NCBI RefSeq assembly: GCF_016127315.1
Contig: NZ_CP065997.1
Coordinates: 2,356,001-2,420,000 of the forward strand
Length of the DNA stretch: 64,000 bases
Reading direction: 5' to 3'
Origin: Achromobacter deleyi
Lineage (GTDB): Bacteria; Pseudomonadota; Gammaproteobacteria; Burkholderiales; Burkholderiaceae_B
A program made the position numbers and the translations under genes. The notes beneath the pieces are model-generated. The model saw only the letters and a program-made list of their open reading frames with translations. It was not told the DNA's origin and searched no databases. Below are positions 26,100-36,521 of this stretch, one piece after another (the stretch's first letter is position 1; every line of letters begins with the position of its first letter).

Positions 26100-26996
26100 A
26101 TGGATCATCTCACCGCGCTCAAGGTCTTTCGCCAGGTGGTCGAGCAGGGCGGCTTCGCCGCGGCCTCGCGCCAGTTGCGCCTGTCGCCCGCGGCCGTCAG
26201 CAAGAACATCGCCGAACTCGAGGCGCACGTCGCCGCGCGGCTGCTGAACCGCACCACGCGCCGCATGAGCCTGACCGAGGCGGGGCGGCAGTACTACGAG
26301 CAGGTGGCCCGCATTCTCGACGACCTGAACGAGGCCGAGCTGGCGCTGGGCCCCTTGCAGCAGGAGCCCAGCGGCACGTTGCGCGTCAGCGCGCCGCTGT
26401 CGCTGAGCCTGACCCTGCTGTCGGCCGCGATGCCGCGCTTCCTGGCGCGCCATCCGCGCCTGTCGCTCGACCTGCACCTGGAGGATCGCCGCATCGACCT
26501 GGTCAAGGAGGGGTTCGACGTGGCCATCCGCGGCAGCGACCGGCTCGAGGATTCGAGCCTGGTGGCGCGCAAGCTGATGGCGCTGGAGCATGTGCTGTGC
26601 GGCGCGCCGGCCTACTTCGAGCAGCATGGCGAACCGACGCAGCCGGCCGACCTGCGGCGTCTGGAGTGCGTGCGCTTCACGCTGTCGGGGCATGCGGATG
26701 AATGGACCTTCCGGCGCGGCGCGCAGGTCGAGCGGGTGCCGGCGCGCGGCCGCTACAAGGTCAGCTCGAGCCTGGCGGTGTGCGACGCGTTGCGGGCCGG
26801 ATTCGGCGTCAGCCTGGTGCCGCGGGTATATGTGCGGGACGACCTGGAACGCGGCACGCTGCGCGCCGTGCTGCCGGACTGGACGCCGGTGGAGACCGAC
26901 GTCTACGCGGTGTACCCGTCGCGCCGTCACATGGTGGCCAAGGTGCGCGCGCTGGTGGACTTCCTGGTCGAGGAACTGGCGCCGCCGCCGGCGTGA
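26100..26996 (+). CDS. LysR-family regulator (CrgA-like subgroup)
   Basis: 298-aa LysR protein. The wHTH lies at about 1-60 (GGFAAASRQLRLSPAAVSKNIAELE, then LLNRTTRRMSLTEAG), a pattern of the CrgA/AaeR-like subgroup. It diverges from the EamA exporter across a 144-base gap that contains a small CGAT-N3-ATCG dyad at 26039-26049. Probable regulator of that exporter; the signal is unknown. Confidence 0.92.
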   Translation: MDHLTALKVFRQVVEQGGFAAASRQLRLSPAAVSKNIAELEAHVAARLLNRTTRRMSLTEAGRQYYEQVARILDDLNEAELALGPLQQEPSGTLRVSAPLSLSLTLLSAAMPRFLARHPRLSLDLHLEDRRIDLVKEGFDVAIRGSDRLEDSSLVARKLMALEHVLCGAPAYFEQHGEPTQPADLRRLECVRFTLSGHADEWTFRRGAQVERVPARGRYKVSSSLAVCDALRAGFGVSLVPRVYVRDDLERGTLRAVLPDWTPVETDVYAVYPSRRHMVAKVRALVDFLVEELAPPPA

Positions 26997-27062
26997 GGCC
27001 GGCGCGGCGACAGGCAGGGCGCGGGAAACGGCCGGACGCCGCCGCCCGACGCCCGGCGCGCA

Positions 27063-27809
27063 TCAATACATGTGCTGCCCGCCGTTCATGGCCACATTGC
27101 TGCCGGTCATGAACGCGGCCGCGTCGCTGCAGATGAACGCCACCAGCGCGGCGATCTCGTCGGGCTCGCCCAGCCGGCCCAGCGGAATCTGCGGCAGGAT
27201 CTTCTCCTTGAGCACTTCCTCCGGCACGGCCTTGACCATGCGCGTGGCCAGGTAGCCCGGCGACACGGTGTTGACCGTGACGTTCTTTCGGGCCAGTTCC
27301 AGCGCCAGCGCCTTGGTGAAACCGTGGATGCCGGCCTTGGACGCGGCATAGTTGGTCTGCCCGAAGGCGCCCTTGGAGCCGTTCACCGACGAGATGTTGA
27401 CGATGCGTCCCCAGCCGCGGTCGGCCATCGGCCCGCAAAGGGGTTGCGTCATGTTGAACATCGAGTCGAGGTTGCTGCGCAGGACCTCGTTCCAGTTCTC
27501 GTAGCTCATCTTGCGCAGGCTGGCGTCGCGTGTGATGCCGGCGTTGTTGATCAGGATGTCGATCTGGCGGCCGTCGTCGGCCAGGCGCCGCGCCAGCGCC
27601 TGGCACGAGTCGTAGTCGGCCACGTCGACCTTGACCATGTCGTAGCGGCGTCCGGCGGCGGCCTCTTCGTCGAGCCATTCGCGCGTGGCGGCCTCGCTGG
27701 AGTGGCAGGTGACGATGACGTCGTGGCCGGCGTCGTGCAGGGCCCGGGCGATGGCGCGGCCCAGGCAGCCCGCGCCGCCGGTGATGAGCGCGGTGCGTTT
27801 AGTCGCCAT
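27063..27809 (-). CDS. phaB: Acetoacetyl-CoA reductase
   Basis: 248-aa NADPH-dependent SDR that reduces acetoacetyl-CoA to (R)-3-hydroxybutyryl-CoA for PHB synthesis. The cofactor motif TGGAGCLG is at 10-17 (Gly-rich), NNAG near 90, and the catalytic Ser and YxxxK in NISSVNGSKGAF...NYAASKAG near 140-160. Length is typical of PhaB. Last gene of a minus-strand operon that begins with PHA synthase; it overlaps the phasin gene by 11 bases. Confidence 0.9.
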   Translation of the reverse strand: MATKRTALITGGAGCLGRAIARALHDAGHDVIVTCHSSEAATREWLDEEAAAGRRYDMVKVDVADYDSCQALARRLADDGRQIDILINNAGITRDASLRKMSYENWNEVLRSNLDSMFNMTQPLCGPMADRGWGRIVNISSVNGSKGAFGQTNYAASKAGIHGFTKALALELARKNVTVNTVSPGYLATRMVKAVPEEVLKEKILPQIPLGRLGEPDEIAALVAFICSDAAAFMTGSNVAMNGGQHMY

Positions 27810-28272
27810 GGCGCGCTCCGAACTGGCTGGCCTCGCGCATGGCCGAGCAGGCCGAGGTCATCTGGTCGCAATACGACGACCACATGCGCGTCAGCGGCGA
27901 ATCGGCCAGGCCGCCGCTGGCCGCGGCCGAGGCGTTGCGCAGCCAGCCGCTCACGGCTTCGCTGACGCCGGCGGCCAGCGCCGCCTGGTCTTCCAGCGCG
28001 GCGTGGGTGATGGCCTGGCTGGCCTCGAGCTGGCACTGCCATTGCTTGCGCGTGACCTCGCCCAGCGCGGGGGCGATGTTCTGCCAGTTGCCGTCGAGCT
28101 TGAGCGGCGCCAGGGTCGACAGGTACTGGCCGGTGCCGTCGCTGGCCAGGCGCTGGCCCAGCTGCAGCCAGCGCTGCTGGCTTTCGCGCGCCAGTTCGCC
28201 CAGTCGTTGGCAATAGGCGGCGTTGGCGCCGGCGAGGTCCTGGGGCGTGGGGGCGGTTGTCTTCTTCATCAT
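27799..28272 (-). CDS. Phasin-family PHA granule-associated protein
   Basis: 157-aa helical, Ala/Gln-rich protein with no signal peptide, compatible with an amphipathic phasin coat. Repeated features are LGELARESQQRWLQLGQRL and helices through residue 140. It sits between the exporter genes and phaB, downstream of phaC, which strengthens the call. Two successive ATG codons open the gene; AAGGA is 5-8 bases upstream. Confidence 0.8.
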   Translation of the reverse strand: MMKKTTAPTPQDLAGANAAYCQRLGELARESQQRWLQLGQRLASDGTGQYLSTLAPLKLDGNWQNIAPALGEVTRKQWQCQLEASQAITHAALEDQAALAAGVSEAVSGWLRNASAAASGGLADSPLTRMWSSYCDQMTSACSAMREASQFGARHGD

Positions 28273-28316
28273 GCGTCCTTTTAAGAGAGTGGTAAGGGGC
28301 AACGAATGCACAGGCC

Positions 28317-29444
28317 TCACGCCATCTGGCTGAGGGTCTTGCGGAATCGGGTCAACGAGAAGGCGAACAGGACGCTGCCGATCAGCGCCAGCGCCAGGAA
28401 GGGCTGCCACACGACGCTCAAGCCCGCGCCGCGGAAAAGAATGGCCTGGCCGAGTTCCACGAAATGGGTGGTGGGGGCGGCCAGCATGATGTTCTGCACG
28501 AAGTCCGGCATGCTTTCGCGCGGCGTGGTGCCACCCGACAGCATCTGCAGCGGCAGCAGCACCAGCACCAGCAGCATGCCGAATTGCGGCATGCTGCGTG
28601 CGAGGGTGGCCATGAAGATGCCCATGGAAGTGGTCGCGAACAAGTGCAGCGCCACCCCGGCCAGGAACAGCGCCACCGATCCCTCGACCGGCACCTGCAG
28701 CAGGCCACGCACGACGAATGTCAACGATAGCCCAGCCGACACCAATACGACCAGCCCCATGGACCAGACTTTCGCCAGCATGATCTCGGTGGGTGTTACA
28801 GGCATGACAAGCAGGTGCTCGATGGTGCCGTGCTCGCGTTCGCGGATCAGCGCGGCGCCGGTCAGGATGATCGACAGCATCGTGACGTTGTTGATGATCT
28901 CCATCAGGCTGCCGAACCAGGCCTGCGTCAGGTTGGGGTTGAACCGCATGCGCACCGCCAGGTCCACCGGCAGCTCGGTCGGCTTGCGGTAGCGCTTGAC
29001 GAATTCGTTGATCTCGTCGGTGATGATCTGCTGGATGTAGCTGCTGCCGGTGAACGCCTGGCTCATGCGGGTGGCGTCCACGTTCAGCTGGATCTCGGCC
29101 GGCTTGCCGGCCAGCACGTCGCGCTGGAAGTTCGGTGGGATGTTGACCGCGAAGGTATAGCGCCCGGCGTCCATGCCGGCGTCGGCCTCGGCCGAGGTGA
29201 CCATCTCGGGCCGGGTGAAGTGCGGCGGGTAGAACGCCGAGGTGATGCGCGCCGACAGCGGCGAGGCGTCCTCGTCCACCACCGCGATTGCGGCGTTGTG
29301 CAGCGACTCGGGCACGGCGGTGGCGGCCGTGTAGATCATCAGCGTGAACGACACGCAGATCAGGACCAGCATCATCGGGTCGCGCGCCAGGCTCCACAGT
29401 TCCTTCACGCCCAGCCGGAAGATATTGGCGGTATGTCGCGGCAT
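28317..29444 (-). CDS. ABC-2 family exporter permease (YhhJ-like)
   Basis: 375-aa permease with one N-terminal helix (about 25-45), a large extracytoplasmic loop (about 50-180) and five C-terminal helices, the ABC-2 layout. It probably forms the transport channel with the C-terminal permease of the RbbA-like protein; the set HlyD/RbbA/YhhJ is known from E. coli. It begins 3 bases downstream of the RbbA-like gene's stop. Confidence 0.92.
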   Translation of the reverse strand: MPRHTANIFRLGVKELWSLARDPMMLVLICVSFTLMIYTAATAVPESLHNAAIAVVDEDASPLSARITSAFYPPHFTRPEMVTSAEADAGMDAGRYTFAVNIPPNFQRDVLAGKPAEIQLNVDATRMSQAFTGSSYIQQIITDEINEFVKRYRKPTELPVDLAVRMRFNPNLTQAWFGSLMEIINNVTMLSIILTGAALIREREHGTIEHLLVMPVTPTEIMLAKVWSMGLVVLVSAGLSLTFVVRGLLQVPVEGSVALFLAGVALHLFATTSMGIFMATLARSMPQFGMLLVLVLLPLQMLSGGTTPRESMPDFVQNIMLAAPTTHFVELGQAILFRGAGLSVVWQPFLALALIGSVLFAFSLTRFRKTLSQMA

Positions 29445-29447
29445 GGC

Positions 29448-32201
29448 TCAGGTCTCCTGCTTTTTCAAAAGGAGCACCGACGCGCCCAGGATCACGGGAA
29501 TCGCGACGATCAGGGGCCAGAACGATCCCTGCAGGTTGGAGAAATCCAGCGCCTTGCTGAACACGCCGCGGCTGATCGTGAGCATGTGGGTGGCCGGGTA
29601 GACCTGGCCGATCAGCTTGCCGGCGCCTTCCAGCGACGACACCGGGTTGAGCAGGCCGGCGAACTGCACCGCCGGCACCAGCGTGCCGATCATGGTGAAG
29701 AACAGCGCCGCGATCTGGCTGCGGGTGAAGGTCGAGGCCAGCAGGCCGATGGCGGTGGCCACCACGTTGTAGATCAGCGCGGCCGCCAGCAGCGTGGCGA
29801 AGCTGCCGGTGATCGGCACGCCGAACAGCGTCACCGCCAGCAGCGCCATCAACAGGAAGTTGAGCATCGCCAGCGCCACGTAGGGCGCCTGCTTGCCCAG
29901 CAGGAATTCCAGCCGCGTGACCGGCGTGACGTACAGGTTGATGATCGAGCCCAGTTCCTTCTCGCGCACCACCGCCAGCGCCGTCAGCATGGCCGGCATC
30001 ATCAGCAGCAACAGCGGGATCACGGCCGGCACCATGGCCGGCAGGCTGCGCACGTCGGGGTTGTAGCGAAAGCGCGTCTCGATGCCGACCTGCTGCGTGG
30101 CGGCGGCGCCCAGCCGTTCACGCGCCTGCTGCTGCTGCCAGCCCTGGTGCATGCCGAGCACGTAGCCGCGGATGGTCTCGGCGCGCTGCGGCATGGCGCC
30201 GTCGATCCAGACGCCGACCTGCGCGTTGCGGCCGCGCTCGGCGTCGCGCGCGAACCCCTGCGGGATTTCGATCGCCAGGGACAATTCGCCGCTGCGCATG
30301 CGCGCGTCCATGTCCTGGTAGCTGCTGATCGGCGGCTGCTCGATGAAATAGCGCGAGCCGGCCAGGTTCAGGCTGTAGTTCTGGCTCAGCGTGGTCTGGT
30401 CGCGGTCCATGACCGCGTAGCGCAGGTCTTCCACGTCCAGGCTGATGCCAAAGCCCATCACGAACATCAGCAGCAGCGAGCCGGCCAGCGCCAGCGTGGC
30501 GCGCACCGGGTCGCGGCGCAGTTCCAGCGCCTCGCGCCACATGTAGCTGAAGGTGCGCTGCAGGCTGAAGCCGCGGGCCTCGTGCGCCGCCGGTTCCGGG
30601 GCGGCAGCGGGGGCAGGCGCCGGCGCTTGCGCCTGGCCCGGCTGGGTGCCCGCGCCGGCGTCGATCAGGTAGGCGATGAAGGCTTCTTCCAGCGTCCTGG
30701 CGCCGCGCATCCGCGTGATCTCGTCGGGCGCGGCGCTGACCAGCACCTTGCCGGCGTGCATCAGCGACATGCGGTCGCAACGCTGCGCCTCGTTCATGAA
30801 GTGGGTCGAGATGAAGATGGTGACCTGGTCGCGCCGCGCCAGCGCGATCAGCAGGCGCCAGAAGTTGTCGCGCGCCACCGGGTCCACGCCCGAGGTCGGC
30901 TCGTCCAGGATCAGCAGCTCGGGCTTGTGCACCATGGCCACCGCCAGCGACAGGCGCTGGCGCACGCCCATCGGCAGCTTCTCGGGCAGTTCATCCAGCG
31001 ACTCGCCCAGGTCGAAGCGCGCCGCCATCTCGTCGACCCGGCCCGCGATCTCGGCCTCGGGCACGTGGAACAGACGCGCATGCAGCACCAGGTTCTGCCG
31101 CACCGTCAGCTCGCCATACAGCGAGAAGGCCTGCGACATGTAGCCGACGCGGCGCCGCGTGTCGATGTTGCGCGGGTCGACCTCGGCGCCGAACAGCCAG
31201 GCCTTGCCCTCGCTGGCCGGCAGCAGGCCGGTCAGCATCTTCATGGTGGTGGACTTGCCGCAGCCGTTGGAACCCAGGAAGCCGAAGATCTCGCCCTTGC
31301 GGATGCGGAAGTTGACGTGGTCGACCGCGACGAAATCGCCAAACCGCATGGTCAGGTCGCGCGCCTCGATGGCGATGACGGCGTCGTCGTCCAGCGTCAG
31401 CGGCGGGATCTCGACGGGCTTGTGGCCGCGCCGCTTTTCCTCGGGCAACAGCGCGATGAAGGCGGCTTCCAGCGTGTCGGTGCCGGTGCGCTGGCGCAGC
31501 TCGTCGGGCGTGCCGGTGGCCAGCACGCGGCCCGCGTCCATGGCGATCAGCCAGTCGAAGCGCTGGGCCTCGTCCATGTAGGCGGTGGCCACGATCACGC
31601 TCATGCCCGGGCGCTCGCGGCGGATGTCGTTGATCAGGTCCCAGAACTGCGCGCGCGCCAGCGGGTCGACGCCGGTGGTGGGTTCGTCCAGGATGAGCAG
31701 GTCGGGGTCGTGGATCAGCGCGCAGCACAGGCCCAGCTTCTGCTTCATGCCGCCGGACAGCTTGCCGGCCGGACGCGACAGGAACGACGCCATGCCGGTG
31801 CTCTGCGTCAGGCTGTCGATGCGGCGGCGACGCTCGGCCTCGCCGTGGCCGAACAGGCGGCCGAAGAATTGCAGGTTCTCTTCCACCGACAGGGTCGGGT
31901 AGAGGTTCTTGCCCAGGCCCTGCGGCATGTAGGCGATGCGCGGGCAGACCGCGTCGCGATGCGCCTTGCTGGCCATGTCGCCATCCAGCACCTCGACCGT
32001 GCCGGCCTGCACCGCGCGCGACCCCGCGGCCAGCGCCAGCAGGCTCGACTTGCCCACGCCGTCGGGGCCGATCAGGCCCACCATGTGGCCGGCGGGGATG
32101 TCCAGGGAGATATCGTCCAGCGCCAGCGTCTTGCCATAGCGCAGCGTCACCCCCGACAGCTTGACCACCGGGGCGGAGGAGGCTGTCGTGGTCGCGTTCA
32201 T
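29448..32201 (-). CDS. ABC transporter with two ATPase domains fused to a permease (RbbA/YhiH-like)
   Basis: 917-aa fusion: ATPase 1 (Walker [10 protein letters not shown] near 43, signature LSGGMKQ, Walker [11 protein letters not shown]), ATPase 2 (Walker [11 protein letters not shown] near 315, Walker [11 protein letters not shown]), and an ABC-2 permease from about 560 to the end. In ATPase 2 the ABC signature is degenerate ([10 protein letters not shown]), as in other YhiH-type proteins. Exports an unknown substrate together with HlyD and the outer-membrane factor. The ATG shares a base with the HlyD stop; a GTG one codon earlier is also possible. Confidence 0.92.
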   Translation of the reverse strand: MNATTTASSAPVVKLSGVTLRYGKTLALDDISLDIPAGHMVGLIGPDGVGKSSLLALAAGSRAVQAGTVEVLDGDMASKAHRDAVCPRIAYMPQGLGKNLYPTLSVEENLQFFGRLFGHGEAERRRRIDSLTQSTGMASFLSRPAGKLSGGMKQKLGLCCALIHDPDLLILDEPTTGVDPLARAQFWDLINDIRRERPGMSVIVATAYMDEAQRFDWLIAMDAGRVLATGTPDELRQRTGTDTLEAAFIALLPEEKRRGHKPVEIPPLTLDDDAVIAIEARDLTMRFGDFVAVDHVNFRIRKGEIFGFLGSNGCGKSTTMKMLTGLLPASEGKAWLFGAEVDPRNIDTRRRVGYMSQAFSLYGELTVRQNLVLHARLFHVPEAEIAGRVDEMAARFDLGESLDELPEKLPMGVRQRLSLAVAMVHKPELLILDEPTSGVDPVARDNFWRLLIALARRDQVTIFISTHFMNEAQRCDRMSLMHAGKVLVSAAPDEITRMRGARTLEEAFIAYLIDAGAGTQPGQAQAPAPAPAAAPEPAAHEARGFSLQRTFSYMWREALELRRDPVRATLALAGSLLLMFVMGFGISLDVEDLRYAVMDRDQTTLSQNYSLNLAGSRYFIEQPPISSYQDMDARMRSGELSLAIEIPQGFARDAERGRNAQVGVWIDGAMPQRAETIRGYVLGMHQGWQQQQARERLGAAATQQVGIETRFRYNPDVRSLPAMVPAVIPLLLLMMPAMLTALAVVREKELGSIINLYVTPVTRLEFLLGKQAPYVALAMLNFLLMALLAVTLFGVPITGSFATLLAAALIYNVVATAIGLLASTFTRSQIAALFFTMIGTLVPAVQFAGLLNPVSSLEGAGKLIGQVYPATHMLTISRGVFSKALDFSNLQGSFWPLIVAIPVILGASVLLLKKQET

Positions 32202-33268
32202 CACGGCACCTTGACTTCAAGGTTGGCGGGCCATTGCGCGTCGCCGTCCAGCTTCAGCCAGGCCACGCCGGGCAGCCCGGTCTTGACCTGCCGCAGGTGT
32301 TGCCGCAGCAGTTCGGGATCGATCTGCGCCTTGACGCGGAACATCAGTTTCTGGCGCTCGGTGGCGGTCTCGACGGTCTTGGGCGTGAACTGCGCGGTGC
32401 TGGCCACGAACGACACCTTGGCCGGGATCACGTACTGCGGCGCGGCGTCCAGCACGATGCGCACGTCCTGTCCCAGCGCCACGCGGCCCGCGGCCTGCTC
32501 CGGCAGGAAGAAGGTCATGTAGACGTCGGCCAGGTCCACCATGTTCAGCACCTTGCCGCCGGCGCCCAGCACTTCGCCGGCCTGCGCCACGCGGTACTGC
32601 ACCCGGCCGTCGCGCGGCGCGCGCAGCTCGCTGTCGGTGATGTCGGCCTCGATGCGGGCGATGGTGGCCAGCGCCGCGTTGACCGCGGACTGGGCGCCCA
32701 CCTGGGCCGCCTTGGCCGCGTCGATGGCCGCCTGCGCCGCCTTGACCTGGGCGCGCGCGGCGTTGACGGCGGCCTGCGCGCTGCGCATGCGGGCGCGGTC
32801 GTCATCCAGTTCCTGGATCGACGAGGCGCCTTCCCTGGACAGCGTCTCGGAGCGCGCCAGGCGCCGGCGCGCGGCGTCCAGCTCGCTTTCGCGCTGCACC
32901 ACCACGGCCTCGGCGGCCAGCTTGTCGCTCTCGCGTTGCGCGATCTGGGCGCTGGCGCTGGCGGCGTTGTTGATGGCCTGCTGGTGCTGGGCGCGCGCTT
33001 CCTCGCGCTGCGCCTGCAGCGTGTCGATCTGCATGCGCGCCAGCGGCTGGCCGGCGGCGACGAAGTCGCCCTCGCTCACCAGCACGTCCTGCACGCGGCC
33101 GGCCAGCTTGGTGGCGACGTCGACCTCGGTGGCCTCGATGCGGCCGTTGCCGCTGACGAAGCCGGCGCCGGGGCCGGTGTCGGACAGCATGCGCCAGCCG
33201 TAGTAGCCGGCGGCGGCCACGGCCAGGATCACGAGGACGGGAATCAGTTTTCGGGTGGGCAGCTTCAT
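32201..33268 (-). CDS. HlyD-family periplasmic adaptor (YhiI-like)
   Basis: 355-aa membrane-fusion protein. One N-terminal membrane helix (about 7-25), a lipoyl half-motif after [20 protein letters not shown], a long coiled-coil hairpin (about 85-200, Ala/Gln/Arg-rich), then the second lipoyl and beta-barrel domains. It bridges the ABC transporter to the outer-membrane factor. Overlaps both neighbours by 1-4 bases. Confidence 0.93.
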   Translation of the reverse strand: MKLPTRKLIPVLVILAVAAAGYYGWRMLSDTGPGAGFVSGNGRIEATEVDVATKLAGRVQDVLVSEGDFVAAGQPLARMQIDTLQAQREEARAQHQQAINNAASASAQIAQRESDKLAAEAVVVQRESELDAARRRLARSETLSREGASSIQELDDDRARMRSAQAAVNAARAQVKAAQAAIDAAKAAQVGAQSAVNAALATIARIEADITDSELRAPRDGRVQYRVAQAGEVLGAGGKVLNMVDLADVYMTFFLPEQAAGRVALGQDVRIVLDAAPQYVIPAKVSFVASTAQFTPKTVETATERQKLMFRVKAQIDPELLRQHLRQVKTGLPGVAWLKLDGDAQWPANLEVKVP

Positions 33269-34764
33269 GATGCGGATCCTGTGTCGGTCGGCGCGGGGAC
33301 GGTCGGAGTGGCGGGTGTGCCGGGCGCGGGCGTGGCGGGCGCCTCGGTGCCGCCGCCGAGCGCGGCATACAGGCCGACGCGGGCCGACAGCAGCGCGCGC
33401 CGCGTCTGCACCAGCGTCTGCTGCGCGGCCAGCAGGTCGCGCTGGGCGTCGAGCACTTCGAGGTAGGGCGAGGCGCCGTGGTCGTAGCGCAGCTTGGCCA
33501 GGCGCGCGCGTTCGCCTTGCGCGGCGACGGTGGCGCGCAGCACCGCGACCTGCTCGGCCAGCCAGCGGCGCGCCGACAGCGCGTCGGCGACATCCTTGAA
33601 GGCGCTCTGGATGGCGCGTTCGTAGCCGGCCACGGCCTGGTCGCGGCGCACCTCGGCCAGGTCCAGGTTGGCGCCGCGGCGGCCGGCGTCGAAGATCGGC
33701 AGGTTGATGCTGGGCGCGAAGTTCCAGGCGCGGCTGCCGCTGCCGAACAGGCCGTCGAGTTCGGCGCTGGCGGTGCCGAAGGCGCCGGTCAGCGTGATGC
33801 GGGGGAAGAACGCGGCGCGGGCCGCGCCGATGTTGGCATTGGCGGCGCGCAGCTGGTGTTCGGCGGCGACGATGTCGGGGCGGTTCGTCAGCAGGTCGGA
33901 GGGCAGGCCGGCGGGCAGGTCGCGCATCACGCTGGCGTCGTCCAGGCCCGCCTGTGGCAGGGGCAGCGCCAGCGGCTTGCCGGTCAACAGCTCCAGCGCG
34001 TGGGCCTGGGTGGCGCGTTGGCGTTCGAGATCGGCGCCCAGCGCGCGGGCCTGCTGCCACAGGGTTTCGACCTGGGTCAGGTCGAGCTTGGAGATCGAGC
34101 CGACCTCGTAGCGGCGGCGGAAGATGCGCAGCGATTCCTCGCGCGAGGCGATGGTTTCGCGCGTCAGCGCCAGGCGTTCATCCAGTTCGCGCAGCGACAG
34201 GTAGCTGTCGGCCACCTGCGCGATCAGGCTCAGCGTGGCCGCCTCGGCGGCGGCATCGGAAGCCAGGTAGTTCTCGAGCGCGGCGTCCTTCAGGCTGCGC
34301 ACGCGGCCCCAGAAATCCAGCTCCCAGGCCGCCATGCCCAGGCCGACCTGGTACTGGCTGGCCACTTGCGGCTGGCCGGTCAGGTTCAGGTCGCCCGGCG
34401 TGCGGCCGCGGGCGCCATCGGCCTGCACGCCGAGCGTGGGGAACTGGTCGGCGCGCTGGATGCCATAGAGCGCGCGCGCCTCTTCCACGCGCAGCAGGGC
34501 GGTGCGCAGGTCGCGGTTGTAGGCCAGGGCGTCGGTGATGAGGCCCTGCAGCACGGGATCGGCGAAGTAGTCGCGCCAGCCCACGCGGGCCGCGTCGGGA
34601 GCCGCCGACGCCGCGCCGGCCGGTTCGGGATAGGCCGCGGCCACCGGGAGGTCGGGGCGCACGTATTGCGGCGCCATCGACACGCAGCCTTGCGCCAGCA
34701 GCAGGGCCAGCGCAACGGGCGCGAGGCGGGCGGCGCGCCATGCCGGAGGGGAACGCCGAGTCAT
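33265..34764 (-). CDS. NodT/OprM-type outer-membrane factor lipoprotein
   Basis: 499-aa outer-membrane efflux protein with two OEP repeats (about 70-260 and 290-460). The lipobox is LLLAQGC, with the lipidated cysteine near residue 27. It completes a tripartite exporter with the three downstream genes. It starts 3 bases after the PHA synthase stop, so the exporter is on the same transcript as phaC. Confidence 0.93.
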   Translation of the reverse strand: MTRRSPPAWRAARLAPVALALLLAQGCVSMAPQYVRPDLPVAAAYPEPAGAASAAPDAARVGWRDYFADPVLQGLITDALAYNRDLRTALLRVEEARALYGIQRADQFPTLGVQADGARGRTPGDLNLTGQPQVASQYQVGLGMAAWELDFWGRVRSLKDAALENYLASDAAAEAATLSLIAQVADSYLSLRELDERLALTRETIASREESLRIFRRRYEVGSISKLDLTQVETLWQQARALGADLERQRATQAHALELLTGKPLALPLPQAGLDDASVMRDLPAGLPSDLLTNRPDIVAAEHQLRAANANIGAARAAFFPRITLTGAFGTASAELDGLFGSGSRAWNFAPSINLPIFDAGRRGANLDLAEVRRDQAVAGYERAIQSAFKDVADALSARRWLAEQVAVLRATVAAQGERARLAKLRYDHGASPYLEVLDAQRDLLAAQQTLVQTRRALLSARVGLYAALGGGTEAPATPAPGTPATPTVPAPTDTGSAS

Positions 34765-34767
34765 GCC

Positions 34768-36288
34768 TTATCTCTCCATCACGTAAGTGCCGGGCGCATC
34801 GCCCAGCGGGGGGTAGCCCTTGCGCGTGGCGCCCAGGGCTGGCGGTTTGGCGGGATTGCCCGACAGGGCATCGAGCCAGGCGCGCCAGTGCGGCCACCAG
34901 GAACCGTCGTGCGGCGTGGCGGCCGCCAGCCAGTCGTCCGGGGCCAGCGCCGGCGCGGCGGCCGGCCGCAGCAGGCTGCGAAAGCGCCGCCGCGGATGGC
35001 CGGGTTCGCTGACGATGCCGGCGTTGTGGCCGCCGCTGGTCAGCACGAAGGTCAGCGGCGCGGGCGACAGGTGGTGCAGCTTGTAGACCGAGCGCCATGG
35101 CGCCACGTGGTCGGTTTCGGTGCCGACGCAGAACGTCGGCAGGGTCAGGTCGGCCAGTCGCAGCGGACGGCCGTCGATGCCGTAGCGGCCGGCGGCCAGG
35201 TCGTTGTCCAGGAACAGGCGGCGCAGATATTCGCCGTGCATGCGCGCGGGCATGCGGGTGGCGTCGGCATTCCAGGCCTGCAGGTCGGTCATGGGGCGGC
35301 GCTGGCCCAGCAGGTATTCCGACACCATGCGCGACCACACCAGCTGCTGCGAGCGCAGCAGCTGGAACGCGCCGCTCATCTGCTGCGCCGGGAAGTAGCC
35401 CAGGGCCGCCATCTGCGTTTCGAGCAGCGCGACCTGGACATCGTCGATGAACAGGCCCAGTTCGCCGGGTTCGCTGAAATCGGTCTGCGCGGCCAGCAGG
35501 CTGAGGCTGGCCAGGCGCCGGTCGCCGTCGCGCGCCATGGCGCTGGCGGCCATCGCCAGCAGCGTGCCGCCCAGGCAATAGCCCGCCGCGTGGATCGCGG
35601 CGCCGGGGACGATCGCCTCGATCGCCGCCAGCGGCTCATGCACGCCCAGGCGCAGGTAGTCGTCCATGCCCAGGTCGCGGTCCGCGGCGGTGGGGTTCTT
35701 CCACGACACGCAGAACACCGTGTAGCCCTGGCCGACCAGATAGGCGATCAGCGAGTTGCGCGGCGACAGGTCCAGGATGTAGTACTTCATGATCCAGGCG
35801 GGCACGATGAAGATCGGCTCGGGCCGGGTGCGGGCGGTCGTGGGGCGGTACTGGATCAGTTCGGCCAGGCGATTGCGCAGCACCACCTTGCCGGGCGTGG
35901 CCGCCACTTCATGGCCGGGACGGAATTGGTCCGCGCCGGCCGGCGGCAGTCCGCTCCATTGGCGCAACCCGTCTTCCCAGGCCGCCCGCGCGCCGCGCAG
36001 CAGGTTGGCGCCGCCCTCGCGGACGGTCTGGCGCAGCACCACGGGGTTGGTGAACGGATTGTTGTCGGGCGCCAGCGGCTCCAGCCACTGGCGCGCCGCG
36101 AAGGCGGCCAGCTCGCGCTGGTGGCGGTCGGCCAGGGGCAGGGCGCGGACACAGGCGTCGCCGTTGCGCCGGGCCTGCTCGAAGCCCAGGCGCCACAGCG
36201 CGTAGGGCCATTGGCGCCAGGCGTCGTCATCGAACCGGCCTGCGGGCGCCGCGGTCTGCTTGGGGGCTGGCGGGGGCGTTTTCGGCAT
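34768..36288 (-). CDS. phaC: Poly(3-hydroxyalkanoate) synthase, short N-terminus
   Basis: 506-aa alpha/beta-hydrolase-fold polymerase. The lipase-like box AGYCLGG carries the nucleophile Cys238; Asp393 (ETDHVAPW) and His421 (SGGHNAG) complete the triad. Typical class I enzymes are about 560-600 aa, so the N-terminal domain is shorter. The only upstream in-frame extension crosses the promoter region and TetR operator area and shows no homology-like residues. It heads the operon phaC-outer-membrane factor-hlyD-rbbA-permease-phasin-phaB. Confidence 0.9.
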   Translation of the reverse strand: MPKTPPPAPKQTAAPAGRFDDDAWRQWPYALWRLGFEQARRNGDACVRALPLADRHQRELAAFAARQWLEPLAPDNNPFTNPVVLRQTVREGGANLLRGARAAWEDGLRQWSGLPPAGADQFRPGHEVAATPGKVVLRNRLAELIQYRPTTARTRPEPIFIVPAWIMKYYILDLSPRNSLIAYLVGQGYTVFCVSWKNPTAADRDLGMDDYLRLGVHEPLAAIEAIVPGAAIHAAGYCLGGTLLAMAASAMARDGDRRLASLSLLAAQTDFSEPGELGLFIDDVQVALLETQMAALGYFPAQQMSGAFQLLRSQQLVWSRMVSEYLLGQRRPMTDLQAWNADATRMPARMHGEYLRRLFLDNDLAAGRYGIDGRPLRLADLTLPTFCVGTETDHVAPWRSVYKLHHLSPAPLTFVLTSGGHNAGIVSEPGHPRRRFRSLLRPAAAPALAPDDWLAAATPHDGSWWPHWRAWLDALSGNPAKPPALGATRKGYPPLGDAPGTYVMER

Positions 36289-36426
36289 GATGGCTCCGTG
36301 GCGCGGGCGGCGGGAGTGCCGCTCGCGTGGGGCCGGACCGTCACGAAACCGGGCTTGTGGCCTGGCGTCGGACCAATCCGACTCAACCGTCTTGCGCCCA
36401 TTGTGCCGCCGCGGGGGTGGGCAATC

Positions 36427-36442
36427 CTTGATCAGGATCAAG
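36427..36442. promoter_or_regulatory. Perfect FNR/ANR-type box
   Basis: TTGATCAGGATCAA (36428-36441) matches the TTGAT-N4-ATCAA consensus exactly, within a 16-base palindrome. It lies between the divergent phaC operon (start 36288) and tetR (start 36522), about 80 bases before tetR and 140 before phaC. It suggests oxygen-responsive control of one or both. Confidence 0.7.
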
Positions 36443-36444
36443 CT

Positions 36445-36463
36445 AACGACTGACTGGTCGGTT
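36445..36463. promoter_or_regulatory. Candidate TetR operator
   Basis: AACGAC-TGACTG-GTCGGTT is an imperfect dyad directly beside the FNR-type box and about 60 bases before the tetR start. Position in a divergent tetR/target gap suits autoregulation. Confidence 0.4.
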
Positions 36464-36521
36464 TTTAATGGGTGTGTTGGCCGGCCATGACGTCGCGCCA
36501 ACTCGCACAGGAGCCAGGGTG

